Positions 8,691 through 17,987 are shown, numbered from the stretch's first letter. The stretch: 64,000 nucleotides of DNA from Marinomonas posidonica_A (GCF_043643765.1 NZ_JBHZSP010000004.1:62001-126000), one strand, 5' to 3'. Numbers and translations are program-made. Notes: generated from the sequence alone by a model not told the origin.

Positions 8691-9131
8691 AAAGCGCGCT
8701 AATCCCTGTCTCTTTACACATTTTTTTCCTCCCTGAACCCATCACTTTTCTAAACTGAGAAAATGAATTTGCACTTTTTTGCCTCATTCAGTTTTTGCTT
8801 TTTCGTGCTTCAAGCCAGATATAACAAGCCTTTACCTTCGTTATCGAAAATCTCTATTCATTAGACGTATAGGACATATCGTTATTTCGATTGGTCATTG
8901 CTGATTGCTTCAGTACTCTTCAACAACGCTGTTTTGACAGTCTGTTCATCGGATCTGTCATATGGCTAAAGGGGGCTCAAGGATGAGGCAGAACAGCCCC
9001 ATTTAAACTTGGAGTTTAAATGGGGCTTGTTTTATCAATAAGAAGGCTCTTTCCCACCTGATCACAAAAGTAACGAATATCGACTTCCCACGTGCTTAGC
9101 ACGAATATAATTATGTTAATGGAGAGTTCAA
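8691..9131 (+). promoter_or_regulatory. dppA upstream region with leader hairpin
   Basis: A stretch of about 440 bp without a gene. A TTGACA hexamer at 8934-8939 is the only good -35 candidate, and the matching -10 (around TCATAT) is weak. Downstream lies a 15-bp perfect hairpin at 8995-9027, and an upstream GGGGCT at 8972-8977 that could pair with its left arm. A typical ribosome site (GGAGAG) precedes dppA. The layout looks like a regulated leader or a small RNA, but neither is proven. Confidence 0.4.
8995..9033 (+). terminator. Perfect 15-bp hairpin in the dppA leader
   Basis: AGCCCCATTTAAACT pairs fully with AGTTTAAATGGGGCT across a TGG loop, then TGTTTT follows. It is about 100 bp before dppA and 340 bp after the previous gene. 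It could end a leader or small RNA, or act as an attenuator. Confidence 0.6.
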
Positions 9132-10724
9132 ATGAAAAAAGGGCTAGCAAAACTAACGCTCGCGCTAATGACCGCCGGTGCCATTAGTACTACTGCTCAT
9201 GCGGCGACTACTTTGGTTTACTGCTCAGAAGGCAGTCCTGAAGGCTTTAACCCAGCTTTTTACACGTCTGGTACGACGTTTGATGCAACATCTAAAAACA
9301 TGTTCAACCGTTTGATGGAATTCAAACTTGGCACCACTGAAACTGAGCCAGGCTTGGCGACCAGCTACGATGTTTCTGCCGATGGCCTTGAGTACACTTT
9401 CCATTTGCGTAAGGGTGTGAAGTTCCATTCTTCTAAATCGTTCAAACCAACACGTGACTTTAATGCAGACGATGTCATCTTCACATTTGACCGTCAGTGG
9501 AACAAAAACAACCCTTATCACACTGTTTCAGGTGGTTCATACGAATACTTCAACGGTATGGGTATGGGTGACCTAATCAAAGACATCGTGAAAGTAGATG
9601 ACTACACGGTGAAATTTGTTCTAAATCAGCCAGAAGCGCCTTTCATTGCCAACTTGGCGATGGACTTTGCGTCTATCTTCTCGAAAGAACAAGCTGATTA
9701 TCTAATGAAGCAAGGCACACCGGAGCAACTTGATATCAACCCTGTCGCAACGGGTCCATTCCAGAAAGTTCAGTACCAAAAAGACTCTTTGATTCGCTAC
9801 ACAGCCTTTAAAGATTACTGGAAAGGCAAAGCCAAAGTGGATCGCTTAGTCTTCTCTATCACACCTGATGCTTCTGTTCGCTACGCGAAATTGAAAGCCG
9901 GTGAATGTGATGTGATGCCGTACCCGAATCCTGCTGATCTTGAGCAAATGGATCAGGATCCAAACATCAATCTAATGAGTCAAGAAGGTCTGAACGTTGG
10001 TTATCTTGCGTTTAATACGCAGAAAAAACCGTTTGATGACATTCGAGTTCGCCAAGCCCTTAACCTAGCAACGGACAAGAGCGCCATCATTGATGCGGTT
10101 TTCCAAGGCGCAGGTAAAGCGGCGAAAAACCCAATTCCACCCACTATGTGGTCTTACAACAACAATGTCGTGGACTACCCATATGACCCTGTTAAAGCGA
10201 AAAAACTATTAGCCGAAGCGGGTTATCCAGATGGTTTCTCAACTAACATCTGGGCTATGCCGGTACAACGTCCATACAATCCAAATGCGCGTCGTATGGC
10301 TGAAATCATGCAAGAAGACTGGTCTAAAGTCGGTGTGAAGGCGGAAATCGTTTCTTACGAATGGGGTGAATACCTAAACCGTTCTAAGAAAGGTGAGCAC
10401 GACACGGTACTACTAGGTTGGACTGGTGACAACGGTGACCCAGATAACTTCCTATACGTTTTGCTAGGTTGTGATGGCGTCGGTGGTTCAAACCGTGCGC
10501 AATGGTGTAACGAAGAGTTCAACGACCTATTACTAGCGGCGAAGCAAACCTCTGACAAAGCTGAACGTACTAAGGATTACGAGCAAGCTCAAGTGGTCTT
10601 CAAGCGCGAAGCGCCTTGGATCACGGTGGCACACTCTGTTGTCTATGAGCCAATCAGCAAAGACGTTAAAGGGTACAAAATCGACCCTCTAGGTGGTCAT
10701 TACTTCTATAACGTAAGCAAATAA
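9132..10724 (+). CDS. dppA: Dipeptide ABC transporter, periplasmic binding protein
   Basis: The 530-residue periplasmic receptor for dipeptides, and possibly haem or 5-aminolevulinate as in E. coli DppA. A signal peptide (MKKGLAKLTLALMTAGAISTTAHA) is followed by TLVYCSEGSPEGFNPAFYTSGTT, which is close to E. coli DppA over the same stretch. The family 5 solute-binding fold is full length, and the two mature Cys pairs seen in this family (near YCSEGS and GLGCDGVGG...WCNEE) appear present. It heads a five-gene operon and is separated from dppB by a hairpin region, which usually leaves the binding protein in excess over the membrane parts. Assignment is strong from sequence recall. Confidence 0.95.
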   Translation: MKKGLAKLTLALMTAGAISTTAHAATTLVYCSEGSPEGFNPAFYTSGTTFDATSKNMFNRLMEFKLGTTETEPGLATSYDVSADGLEYTFHLRKGVKFHSSKSFKPTRDFNADDVIFTFDRQWNKNNPYHTVSGGSYEYFNGMGMGDLIKDIVKVDDYTVKFVLNQPEAPFIANLAMDFASIFSKEQADYLMKQGTPEQLDINPVATGPFQKVQYQKDSLIRYTAFKDYWKGKAKVDRLVFSITPDASVRYAKLKAGECDVMPYPNPADLEQMDQDPNINLMSQEGLNVGYLAFNTQKKPFDDIRVRQALNLATDKSAIIDAVFQGAGKAAKNPIPPTMWSYNNNVVDYPYDPVKAKKLLAEAGYPDGFSTNIWAMPVQRPYNPNARRMAEIMQEDWSKVGVKAEIVSYEWGEYLNRSKKGEHDTVLLGWTGDNGDPDNFLYVLLGCDGVGGSNRAQWCNEEFNDLLLAAKQTSDKAERTKDYEQAQVVFKREAPWITVAHSVVYEPISKDVKGYKIDPLGGHYFYNVSK

Positions 10725-10725
10725 A

Positions 10726-10787
10726 TTGTCCTAATTCGGACAAATAATGCCTACTTGTTGATGAGAGAAAGTCAGCAAGTAGGCATT
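10726..10787 (+). promoter_or_regulatory. Tandem intercistronic hairpins between dppA and dppB
   Basis: TTGTCC/GGACAA form a small hairpin at 10726-10743. A second stem of 16 bp with one G-U pair spans 10746-10761 and 10772-10787 (left arm AATGCCTACTTGTTGA). No T tract follows. Such structures protect the upstream message or attenuate downstream transcription, giving more DppA than DppB. Confidence 0.65.
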
Positions 10788-10842
10788 CTGTTGAACGAGT
10801 GAGTCCTCGATCAATTCGTACCCCGAGAGAGCCTGTCCTATT

Positions 10843-11853
10843 ATGTTCCAATTTATTTTTCGTCGTTTAAGTCTGGTCGTGCCAACCTTTATCGGCATCA
10901 CCTTACTGACTTTCACGCTGATCCGTCTCATCCCTGGTGACCCTATTGAAGTCATGGCTGGAGAACGCGGTGTCAGTGCAGAGCGACATGCCGAGTTAAG
11001 CGCTCAACTAGGCTTTGATCAGCCTCTATATGTCCAATATTTCCGCTATGTTGGTGGGGTATTACAAGGCGACCTAGGCAATTCCTTAATCACCAAAGAG
11101 CCGGTCATGAAAGAGTTTCTAACCCTCTTTCCAGCCACCATTGAGTTGGCGTTTTGTGCCGCCATCTTCGCAATTTTAGTGGGTCTACCTGCCGGTATCT
11201 TTGCCGCGGTTAAACGAGGCACGGTATTAGACCACTCTGTTATGACTTTTTCCCTAACCGGTTACTCTATGCCTATTTTCTGGTGGGCTTTACTGCTGAT
11301 GTTGGTCTTTTCCGTAACCTTAGGCTGGACTCCCGTATCTGGACGAATTGATGTGGTCTATTGGATCGATGATGTGACCGGATTCATGCTCATCGATGCA
11401 TTACTTTCCGATGAAGTCGGGGCGTTCCGTTCCGCTGTCGCGCACTTAATTCTGCCCAGCATTGTACTAGGGACCATTCCCATGGCAGTGATCGCCCGTA
11501 TGACACGCTCCTCCATGTTGGAAGTGCTCAGTGAAGACTACATTCGTACCGCGCGGGCCAAAGGTATTGCTCCCTGGCGCGTCATCATTATTCACGCCTT
11601 ACGTAATGCGTTGATCCCTGTGATAACGGTGATTGGTCTGCAAGTTGGTATTTTGTTGTCCGGCGCCATCCTCACCGAGACTGTATTTGCTTGGCCAGGC
11701 ATCGGGAAATGGCTGATTGAGTCCATCGGGCGTCGTGATTACCCTGTGGTGCAAGGTGGCATCTTAATTGTGGCCTGTATCATCATCACAGTGAATTTAT
11801 TAGTCGACATTGCCTATGGCATTGTTAATCCACGTATTAGACACAGTAAATAA
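10843..11853 (+). CDS. dppB: Dipeptide ABC transporter permease
   Basis: A 336-residue inner-membrane permease with six predicted membrane segments. The N-terminus MFQFIFRRLSLVVPTFIGIT is nearly the DppB consensus. The ATPase-docking EAA-type loop reads EDYIRTARAKGIAPWRVIIIHALRNA near residue 230. It pairs with DppC and with the two ATPases DppD and DppF. It is second in the operon, 118 bp after dppA with hairpins in between and 14 bp before dppC. Length matches the E. coli protein (339 residues). No irregularity was seen. Confidence 0.95.
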   Translation: MFQFIFRRLSLVVPTFIGITLLTFTLIRLIPGDPIEVMAGERGVSAERHAELSAQLGFDQPLYVQYFRYVGGVLQGDLGNSLITKEPVMKEFLTLFPATIELAFCAAIFAILVGLPAGIFAAVKRGTVLDHSVMTFSLTGYSMPIFWWALLLMLVFSVTLGWTPVSGRIDVVYWIDDVTGFMLIDALLSDEVGAFRSAVAHLILPSIVLGTIPMAVIARMTRSSMLEVLSEDYIRTARAKGIAPWRVIIIHALRNALIPVITVIGLQVGILLSGAILTETVFAWPGIGKWLIESIGRRDYPVVQGGILIVACIIITVNLLVDIAYGIVNPRIRHSK

Positions 11854-11867
11854 AAGGGCGCCGATTT

Positions 11868-12758
11868 ATGTCTTCTCAAACCATTACTGCGCCAATACCA
11901 AAAACACCACTGCAAGAGTTTTGGCATTATTTCCGTACCAATAAAGGAGCTGTGGCGGGCCTTAGCTTTATTGTGCTGATTTGTTTTATGGCCATTTTTG
12001 CCGATTTTGTCGCACCACATTCTCCATCACAACAATATCGTGATGCACTCCTTCTACCGCCAGCATGGTTACAAGGTGGTAACTGGTCCTTTATTTTAGG
12101 CACAGATGATGTGGGCCGAGACATTCTGTCTCGCTTAATTCACGGCTCTCGTTTGTCTATCTCAGTAGGTATCGTTGCTGTGACCGCATCACTCATCATG
12201 GGGATATTGCTCGGACTGATTGCTGGCTACTTCAAAGGCATGATCGACACCATGATTATGCGCATTGTCGACATCATGTTGGCCATGCCAAGCTTGCTAC
12301 TGGCGATTGCGATTGTGGCTATCTTAGGGCCAAGCATCGTCAATGCGGCATTAGCCATCTCCATTGTCTCGTTGCCGCATTATGTTCGTTTAACTCGAGC
12401 GGCGACCATGGCAGAAATGTCAAAAGACTACGTCACCTCCTCGCGCGTTATCGGAGCTGGACCACTTCGACTGATGTTTATTTGTATTCTGCCAAACTGT
12501 TTGGCGCCCCTTATCGTTCAAGCGACATTGGGTTTTTCCACTGCCATTCTCGATATGGCGGCCTTGGGTTTCCTAGGATTAGGCGCTCAACCGCCCACAC
12601 CAGAGTGGGGCTCAATGCTGTCCGATGCACTGCAATTCGTACAGCGTGCTTGGTGGGTCGTCACCTTTCCTGGCTTGATGATCCTCATTACCGTTCTGGC
12701 GTTTAACTTAATGGGCGACGGCTTGCGTGACGCCCTTGACCCTAAGTTAAAGCAATAG
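11868..12758 (+). CDS. dppC: Dipeptide ABC transporter permease
   Basis: The second permease subunit, 296 residues. A cytoplasmic N-terminal stretch precedes TM1 (AGLSFIVLICFMAIFADFVAPH). The OppC/DppC signature GTDDVGRDILSRLIHGSRLS is near residue 83 and the docking loop SKDYVTSSRVIGAGPLRLMFIHILPN-type segment is near 185. The gene is 14 bp after dppB and 10 bp before dppD, as expected for a contiguous transport operon. It completes the membrane pore with DppB. E. coli DppC is 300 residues, so the protein is full length. Confidence 0.95.
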   Translation: MSSQTITAPIPKTPLQEFWHYFRTNKGAVAGLSFIVLICFMAIFADFVAPHSPSQQYRDALLLPPAWLQGGNWSFILGTDDVGRDILSRLIHGSRLSISVGIVAVTASLIMGILLGLIAGYFKGMIDTMIMRIVDIMLAMPSLLLAIAIVAILGPSIVNAALAISIVSLPHYVRLTRAATMAEMSKDYVTSSRVIGAGPLRLMFICILPNCLAPLIVQATLGFSTAILDMAALGFLGLGAQPPTPEWGSMLSDALQFVQRAWWVVTFPGLMILITVLAFNLMGDGLRDALDPKLKQ

Positions 12759-12768
12759 GAGAGGCCAA

Positions 12769-13737
12769 ATGTCATTATTAGAACTCAATAATTTAAGCGT
12801 AAAATTTGGCCCATTCCAAGCCGTTGATAACATCAGTTATCAAGTTGAAGAAGGCGAAGTGCTCGGCATAGTAGGTGAGTCCGGCTCCGGAAAAAGTGTT
12901 AGCTCTCTTTCCATCATGGGACTGATCGATTACCCAGGAAAAGTCAGCGCAGAACGCCTGTCTTTTAATGGACAAGACCTACAGGCCATGCCGGAAAAGC
13001 AACGTCGTAAGCTCACCGGCTCAGACATTGCGATGATTTTCCAAGACCCAATGACCAGCTTAAACCCATGCTTTACCGTGGGTTATCAAATCATTGAAGC
13101 CTTAAAGACCCACCAAGGTGGCAGCAAAAAAGTGCTTAAGGTACGAGCCATCGAGTTGCTGACACAAGTGGGGATTCCAGCCCCAGAGTCCCGTTTAGAC
13201 AATTATCCCCACCAGCTATCCGGCGGCATGAGTCAGCGGGTGATGATCGCCATTGCGATTGCTTGTAACCCTAAGTTGTTAATTGCCGATGAACCCACCA
13301 CCGCATTAGACGTGACCATTCAAGCTCAAATCATCGACTTGTTGATTGAGCTGCAGCGTAAACAAAAAATGGGCTTGGTCTTAATTACCCATGATCTGGC
13401 ACTGGTTGCTGAAGTGGCTGATCGCGTGATTGTGATGTACGCCGGTCAAATCGTCGAATCCGGTCCCGCGGTGGAGGTCTTCTCAACACCAAGACACCCT
13501 TACACACAAGCATTACTGGCGTCGTTACCTGAGTCGGCGGCGGGCAAGTCTCGACTGGATGCGTTACCTGGGGTGGTGCCTGGTCAATATGATAGACCGC
13601 TGGGCTGTTTGTTAAGTCCGCGCTGTCCTTATGCCACAGAGCAATGTCGTCAAGTAGAACCGGATAACCAAGGCGACCTTCATCGTCAGGTGAAATGCCA
13701 TACGCCGTTAGATACAGAAGGGAGACCTGCTGCATGA
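12769..13737 (+). CDS. dppD: Dipeptide ABC transporter ATP-binding protein
   Basis: A 322-residue ATPase of the Opp/Dpp type. Walker A GESGSGKSV is near residue 36, the signature LSGGMSQRVMIAIAIA near 150, Walker B LLIADEPTTALD near 172 and the switch His in LITHDLALVAE. The C-terminal oligopeptide-transporter domain carries the cysteine-rich CLLSPRCPYATEQC motif, which in DppD/OppD proteins can hold an iron-sulfur cluster. The end overlaps the next gene as ATGA, coupling translation of the two ATPases that form a heterodimer. Confidence 0.94.
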   Translation: MSLLELNNLSVKFGPFQAVDNISYQVEEGEVLGIVGESGSGKSVSSLSIMGLIDYPGKVSAERLSFNGQDLQAMPEKQRRKLTGSDIAMIFQDPMTSLNPCFTVGYQIIEALKTHQGGSKKVLKVRAIELLTQVGIPAPESRLDNYPHQLSGGMSQRVMIAIAIACNPKLLIADEPTTALDVTIQAQIIDLLIELQRKQKMGLVLITHDLALVAEVADRVIVMYAGQIVESGPAVEVFSTPRHPYTQALLASLPESAAGKSRLDALPGVVPGQYDRPLGCLLSPRCPYATEQCRQVEPDNQGDLHRQVKCHTPLDTEGRPAA

Positions 13738-14735
13738 GTAGTAACCATTTAATTCTCGACGCTCAAGAACTGAAGCAGCATTATCATGTGAAGCAAGGGG
13801 TCTTTAAACCCGATGCCGTGGTAAAAGCCGTGGATGGCATCAGTTTTCAACTGGAAAAAGGTAAGACTCTGGCCATCGTTGGTGAGTCTGGTTGTGGCAA
13901 ATCGACATTAGGTCGCATGCTCACCATGATAGAAACACCAACGTCAGGCCGCCTTGAACATTTGGGAGAAGACCTGTTAAGCCTCAGTAAATCCGCTCAA
14001 GCGACATTACGACAGAAGATTCAAATCATCTTCCAGAACCCTTACGGATCCCTAAACCCGCGTAAAAAAATTGGCAGCATTTTAGAAGAACCGTTAGTCA
14101 TTAACCGTCAGCTTTCCAAAGCCGAGCGTAAAGCCAAAGCTCTTAGTATCATGGCAAAAGTGGGGCTGAAAGCAGAACATTATGATCGTTACCCGCACAT
14201 GTTTTCTGGCGGGCAACGTCAGCGTATTGCCATTGCTCGAGGCCTGATGTTGGATCCAAGTATCATTGTCGCCGATGAACCTGTCTCCGCACTGGATGTT
14301 TCAGTACAAGCACAAGTGCTGAACCTAATGATGGATCTGCAAACGGAACTGGGATTAAGCTATGTCTTTATCTCCCACGATTTATCTGTGGTTGAACACA
14401 TTGCTGATAACGTGATGGTAATGTATCTAGGCAAGGTCGTTGAACAAGGTTCAAAAGAAGAGCTGTTCAATAACCCCAAACACCCATATACGTTAGCACT
14501 ACTGTCCAGTACGCCACAATTGTCTCCAGATAAGCGTCGGCAACGTATCAAATTACAAGGTGAATTGCCTTCGCCACTAAACCCACCTTCTGGCTGTGCT
14601 TTTCATGGTCGTTGTCAGCATGCGAATGAACGTTGTCAGCAAGAAGTACCTGCACTTCGTGAAGATCAAACCAGTCATTTGATTGCCTGTCATGCGATCG
14701 AAGAACAACGCATTGAATTTCGCCATGCTTTATAG
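13734..14735 (+). CDS. dppF: Dipeptide ABC transporter ATP-binding protein
   Basis: The partner ATPase, 333 residues. Walker A GESGCGKST is near residue 57, the signature FSGGQRQRIAIARGL near 160, Walker B IIVADEPVSALD near 182 and the C-terminal motif PSGCAFHGRCQHANERC near 290. Start ATG 13734 overlaps the dppD stop codon; a longer in-frame start inside dppD is less likely because the overlap would be 43 bp. It is the last gene of the operon, with a clean terminator 34 bp later. Confidence 0.94.
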   Translation: MSSNHLILDAQELKQHYHVKQGVFKPDAVVKAVDGISFQLEKGKTLAIVGESGCGKSTLGRMLTMIETPTSGRLEHLGEDLLSLSKSAQATLRQKIQIIFQNPYGSLNPRKKIGSILEEPLVINRQLSKAERKAKALSIMAKVGLKAEHYDRYPHMFSGGQRQRIAIARGLMLDPSIIVADEPVSALDVSVQAQVLNLMMDLQTELGLSYVFISHDLSVVEHIADNVMVMYLGKVVEQGSKEELFNNPKHPYTLALLSSTPQLSPDKRRQRIKLQGELPSPLNPPSGCAFHGRCQHANERCQQEVPALREDQTSHLIACHAIEEQRIEFRHAL

Positions 14736-14768
14736 CTTGGCTTAATACTGAACTCCCACCGAGTATTT

Positions 14769-14792
14769 GCGTCCGTAAGGGCGCTTTTTTTT
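14769..14792 (+). terminator. Terminator of the dpp operon
   Basis: GCGTCC and GGGCGC pair (one G-U) around a GTAA tetraloop and are followed by eight T. A textbook rho-independent terminator. Confidence 0.88.
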
Positions 14793-14879
14793 GATCAAAC
14801 CGTTTGATAAGAGAGGCTTAAACAGCGTATAACCAAAGAGATAAATCTGGACGATTTTTTTAGCCAAAGGATAGGCACA

Positions 14880-16103
14880 ATGAACCACAAACTAGAACAA
14901 GCTCAGCAGACTCAGTCCTTTATTCAACGTGCCACAATATGGCTTATTTTCACTCGCGTGTTGTCTGACTTTGCTGGGGTGTTGAATCTCATTTCATTGT
15001 CCAGCTATGTTTATTTCATCAGCCAAAACGTGTTCACGCTCAGCTTGTTTATGGCCGCAAGCATTGTTGGCGGAATCCTAGCAAGTCTCGTCAGCTTTTT
15101 TTCAAGGCAACCACACAAGCATACCTTGAGCCTCTTAAACGTCATGCGACTCATTCTGCTCTTGGCCTTAGTGCTTCTACCTTCACAACACCAAGTTAGC
15201 GTTTTACCTTGGATTGCTTTAATAGGGGGATTTTGTAATGCATGTTTTATGATCACATTAAACAGCCAGATCCCGCTTTGGATTGAAAAAGCGAAGCACA
15301 TCAGTACTAATTCTTGGCTGACCGCCATGTCCGCCATCGCGTCTGTTATTGCTGGATTGAGTATCGGTTTATTCGTGTCAATTGGGGGTTACCAAGGCGT
15401 CTTTATGGTTAATATCATCTTGTATTGCTGCGTTGCTCTCAGCCTGCTAATACTCTCGACCATTCGACCAATATCGGATGATCATACAGCCCCAGAAATT
15501 CAAACAGTTCAACCAGCTAGACTGTTTAATCGCCCTTTTAAATCACCTTCCCTAGGCTGGTTGTTTGCCATTTCAGCAGGCAATAGTTTCGCTTGTGCAG
15601 CCCAACAAGTGGGGTTCCCTGTGTTATCACAACACCTTACGCCGCAGAATATTAGCTATGCGATGGGGCTCTTAATGTCGACATGGGGCATTGGGAAATT
15701 CATTGGGGCGAGTCAGGCGGGATTTTATCTAAAATACAAACCTTTAATGTCATTAGAAAATGGCTTCTGTCTATCCTGCCTGATCATGTCCTGTGGCTTT
15801 GTATTGGCGTTTCAGCAGTCCCTACTAAGTTGGGCTATCGTCTTTATATGCTTGGCGGGAATTGGCGAAGGTGGAGCGGAAGTCAGTTTAACCTCTTCCG
15901 TTCAACTTGAGTCTAAAGGTTTACATTTAACCTTATTTAGCAGCGTCGCATTGATGAAAATGGTCGCCAGTGCCATCGGTGCTTTATTAGTCAGTCCTTT
16001 CTTTTTGTTTTTAGATCTTGGCTTAGTGATCTTGCTATTTCACACACTCCCCATCGGTCTGATGGCTTTCATGATTCGAAAAAAATACCAAGCCATCTCC
16101 TGA
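14880..16103 (+). CDS. Major facilitator superfamily transporter
   Basis: A 407-residue inner-membrane protein with about twelve hydrophobic segments and a central polar loop near residues 195-215 (IRPISDDHTAPEIQTVQ). This is the layout of an MFS exporter. The conserved loop motifs are weak, so no subfamily or substrate is assigned. Conserved Gly-rich patches (GLSIGLFVSIGGYQG, GEGGAEVSLTSS) lie in membrane helices. The gene is alone, between the dpp terminator and a convergent rsmC. Its stop codon lies inside a strong hairpin. An efflux role is likely from the family but not shown. Confidence 0.8.
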   Translation: MNHKLEQAQQTQSFIQRATIWLIFTRVLSDFAGVLNLISLSSYVYFISQNVFTLSLFMAASIVGGILASLVSFFSRQPHKHTLSLLNVMRLILLLALVLLPSQHQVSVLPWIALIGGFCNACFMITLNSQIPLWIEKAKHISTNSWLTAMSAIASVIAGLSIGLFVSIGGYQGVFMVNIILYCCVALSLLILSTIRPISDDHTAPEIQTVQPARLFNRPFKSPSLGWLFAISAGNSFACAAQQVGFPVLSQHLTPQNISYAMGLLMSTWGIGKFIGASQAGFYLKYKPLMSLENGFCLSCLIMSCGFVLAFQQSLLSWAIVFICLAGIGEGGAEVSLTSSVQLESKGLHLTLFSSVALMKMVASAIGALLVSPFFLFLDLGLVILLFHTLPIGLMAFMIRKKYQAIS

Positions 16104-16114
16104 TGGCTTGGTAT
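16085..16114. terminator. Hairpin containing the MFS stop codon
   Basis: ATACCAAGCCATC and GATGGCTTGGTAT form a perfect 13-bp stem with a TCCT loop, and the TGA stop is within it. No T tract follows on the plus strand. A second 9-bp hairpin (AACCATAAG/CTTATGGTT) is at 16134-16165. Together they separate the convergent MFS and rsmC transcripts. Confidence 0.55.
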
Positions 16115-16240
16115 TATGTGTTCAGTTTGTACCAACCATAAGCTCACCACATAGCACTTATGGTTTGATTGTCGTATTCGTCACCACTGTACCCATCAAC
16201 ATTATAGAAAAGATACAATCTAACCAGCCGTTTATCGGCG

Positions 16241-17302
16241 TTACTTTTTCTTCATTTGGCGGCCATGATACACCGCAAATCCTTTGTCTCTAAATAAACG
16301 TGTGTGGCTGCCTAATGCGGCATCTAAAATAGGCGGGTAACGTAAAAAATCATTGGCAACCACAAACAACTCACCATTCAACGTCAAATGATTTTTGACA
16401 CCAATAAAAAAGCTTTCAGCCACGCTGTAATCCGTACTCACACCCGTATGAAAAGGTGGATTAGTAATCACGTAGTTAAAACGTCCCTTCACATTAGCAA
16501 GACCATTGGAAGCAATCAAAGTAAGCGCTTCACTGGCGTTATTTTCAGCAAACGTCAGCTCGGTAGCCTTAAGCGCTAAAGCACTGTCATCTAACGCTGT
16601 GACGTTGGCTTTGGTGTGACCATATAGCCACAAGCTAATAATGCCGTCGCCACAACCAAAGTCTAACAATCGAGCTTGACTCACATCACTCATGAAGCGA
16701 TGCTGCTGCAATTGATTTAGCAGTATCTCGGTTCCCTTATCCAATTTACCATGACCAAATACCCCAGGTAGGCTACACAACGTCATTTCCTGACCCGCAA
16801 CCGTTAATGTCCAAGACCGTATCCAATCCGCAAAAACAAACGGCTTAACTGGACGACGCTTGTAGCCGGAGAAAAGCAAACAATGTTTCGCACTGTCTAC
16901 CTTACCCACTTCGTCTAAATTCGGCTCTAGGCGTTTTATAGAGGATTTTACACCGCTTTTATTATCCCCCACTAACCAAACTTGTCCGCCTTCTTTTACA
17001 TGCGGCAATACCGAAGCCAATAGATAATCCAATAGCTCTTTGGCTTTGGGTTGATAAATCACCACATGATCGAATTCGACCTCATGATCGGCAGGCCATT
17101 GTTCAGAGAACAGTAAATTGTCTTCTGCGAACCCAAGCTGATGCAGCGCGTCATAACGGGTTTTAGATTGACACCAAGCGTACACAGAAGCTTGTCCTGT
17201 TAACGTTTGCGGATACGTGTCTTCGGGATTCGCAAACAAAACATTGCCAACAAGTTGGGCCTCGTTGCGAGCCAATAATTGGCTAGTTGAATTAAGATTC
17301 AT
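16241..17302 (-). CDS. rsmC: 16S rRNA (guanine(1207)-N(2))-methyltransferase
   Basis: RsmC methylates G1207 of 16S rRNA in the 30S subunit using S-adenosylmethionine. The 353-residue protein has the expected duplicated layout: a degenerate N-terminal half (residues about 1-165) and a catalytic C-terminal half with the SAM-binding LLDFGCGDGIISLW near residue 213 and the catalytic NPPFHTG near 280. Length is close to E. coli RsmC (343). The gene begins inside the last 11 bp of the upstream GGCT-like gene, so the two are probably co-transcribed. Recognition is strong. Confidence 0.93.
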   Translation of the reverse strand: MNLNSTSQLLARNEAQLVGNVLFANPEDTYPQTLTGQASVYAWCQSKTRYDALHQLGFAEDNLLFSEQWPADHEVEFDHVVIYQPKAKELLDYLLASVLPHVKEGGQVWLVGDNKSGVKSSIKRLEPNLDEVGKVDSAKHCLLFSGYKRRPVKPFVFADWIRSWTLTVAGQEMTLCSLPGVFGHGKLDKGTEILLNQLQQHRFMSDVSQARLLDFGCGDGIISLWLYGHTKANVTALDDSALALKATELTFAENNASEALTLIASNGLANVKGRFNYVITNPPFHTGVSTDYSVAESFFIGVKNHLTLNGELFVVANDFLRYPPILDAALGSHTRLFRDKGFAVYHGRQMKKK

Positions 17303-17900
17303 AAGTAACAGAAAGCTCTTTAATAGATAAGGTGGTAACAGATTCCAGTAACGGATTTAAACTGTCCGTGATGACGTCTGGCTGTACTCTAGGATAGCGA
17401 GGTTGAGGTCGATCGTTCAGCGCTGGGTAATGCCAACCTTGTGTAAATGATAAAAAATCGTCAGCAAAATCCGTACTGTGTTCCAAGCACCCAGACAGAA
17501 TCACATCGAGATAACTCAATGCAATGGGGCAGTCCGCATGAGGCGGTACCACTTGATCAGTGTAATAAATCCAATAAGTGCCTTCTGGCAAATCGGTATC
17601 CTGATACGGCGTTAGAGCCTCAGCTTGAATTTGACGACGTCGATAACCTTGCTCACGTTCATCAAATAAGGCAAATTGGTCATAGGCCACTTCGACCAGA
17701 ACCCCATTACAACTTGCATGAGAGGCAAGTACAACCGCCACAGAGCTCATGCCAAACTCGGACGACATGACCGACCAATGACGCTCATAGCCCTGCAGTT
17801 TAACCGGCCAAACTTGCCCAGTCTCACCGGTTTTTGATCGACTTTCACCGTTAATTAAGCTGCCATAGCCTAAAATAAAATGTCGCTCAGATAGACTCAC
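17292..17900 (-). CDS. Gamma-glutamylcyclotransferase-fold protein
   Basis: A 202-residue protein beginning near FILGYGSLING, the glycine-loop signature (YGSL) of the gamma-glutamylcyclotransferase/AIG2 fold. I prefer GTG 17900 because GGAG stands 6 nt before it and places YGSL at residue 11. The ATG at 17972 would add 24 residues rich in Cys and Leu and has no ribosome site. Members act on gamma-glutamyl peptides or amines, with a catalytic Glu. A candidate is within FDEREQGYRRRQI, the typical motif after the nucleotide-like loop. The substrate is unknown. It lies between emrB and rsmC on the same strand. Confidence 0.75.
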   Translation of the reverse strand: MSLSERHFILGYGSLINGESRSKTGETGQVWPVKLQGYERHWSVMSSEFGMSSVAVVLASHASCNGVLVEVAYDQFALFDEREQGYRRRQIQAEALTPYQDTDLPEGTYWIYYTDQVVPPHADCPIALSYLDVILSGCLEHSTDFADDFLSFTQGWHYPALNDRPQPRYPRVQPDVITDSLNPLLESVTTLSIKELSVTYES

Positions 17901-17987
17901 TCTTGTCTCCAACGCTGCATTTGCTTGAAAACACGCATAATAGCTTGGCAAGCCAAGGCATACCAGCACCAAGCTAAGACAAAACCA

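Noticed and set aside
17901..17972. Upstream ATG giving 24 more residues to the GGCT-like protein
   Set aside because: No ribosome site precedes it, whereas GTG 17900 has GGAG at good spacing and yields the normal domain start.
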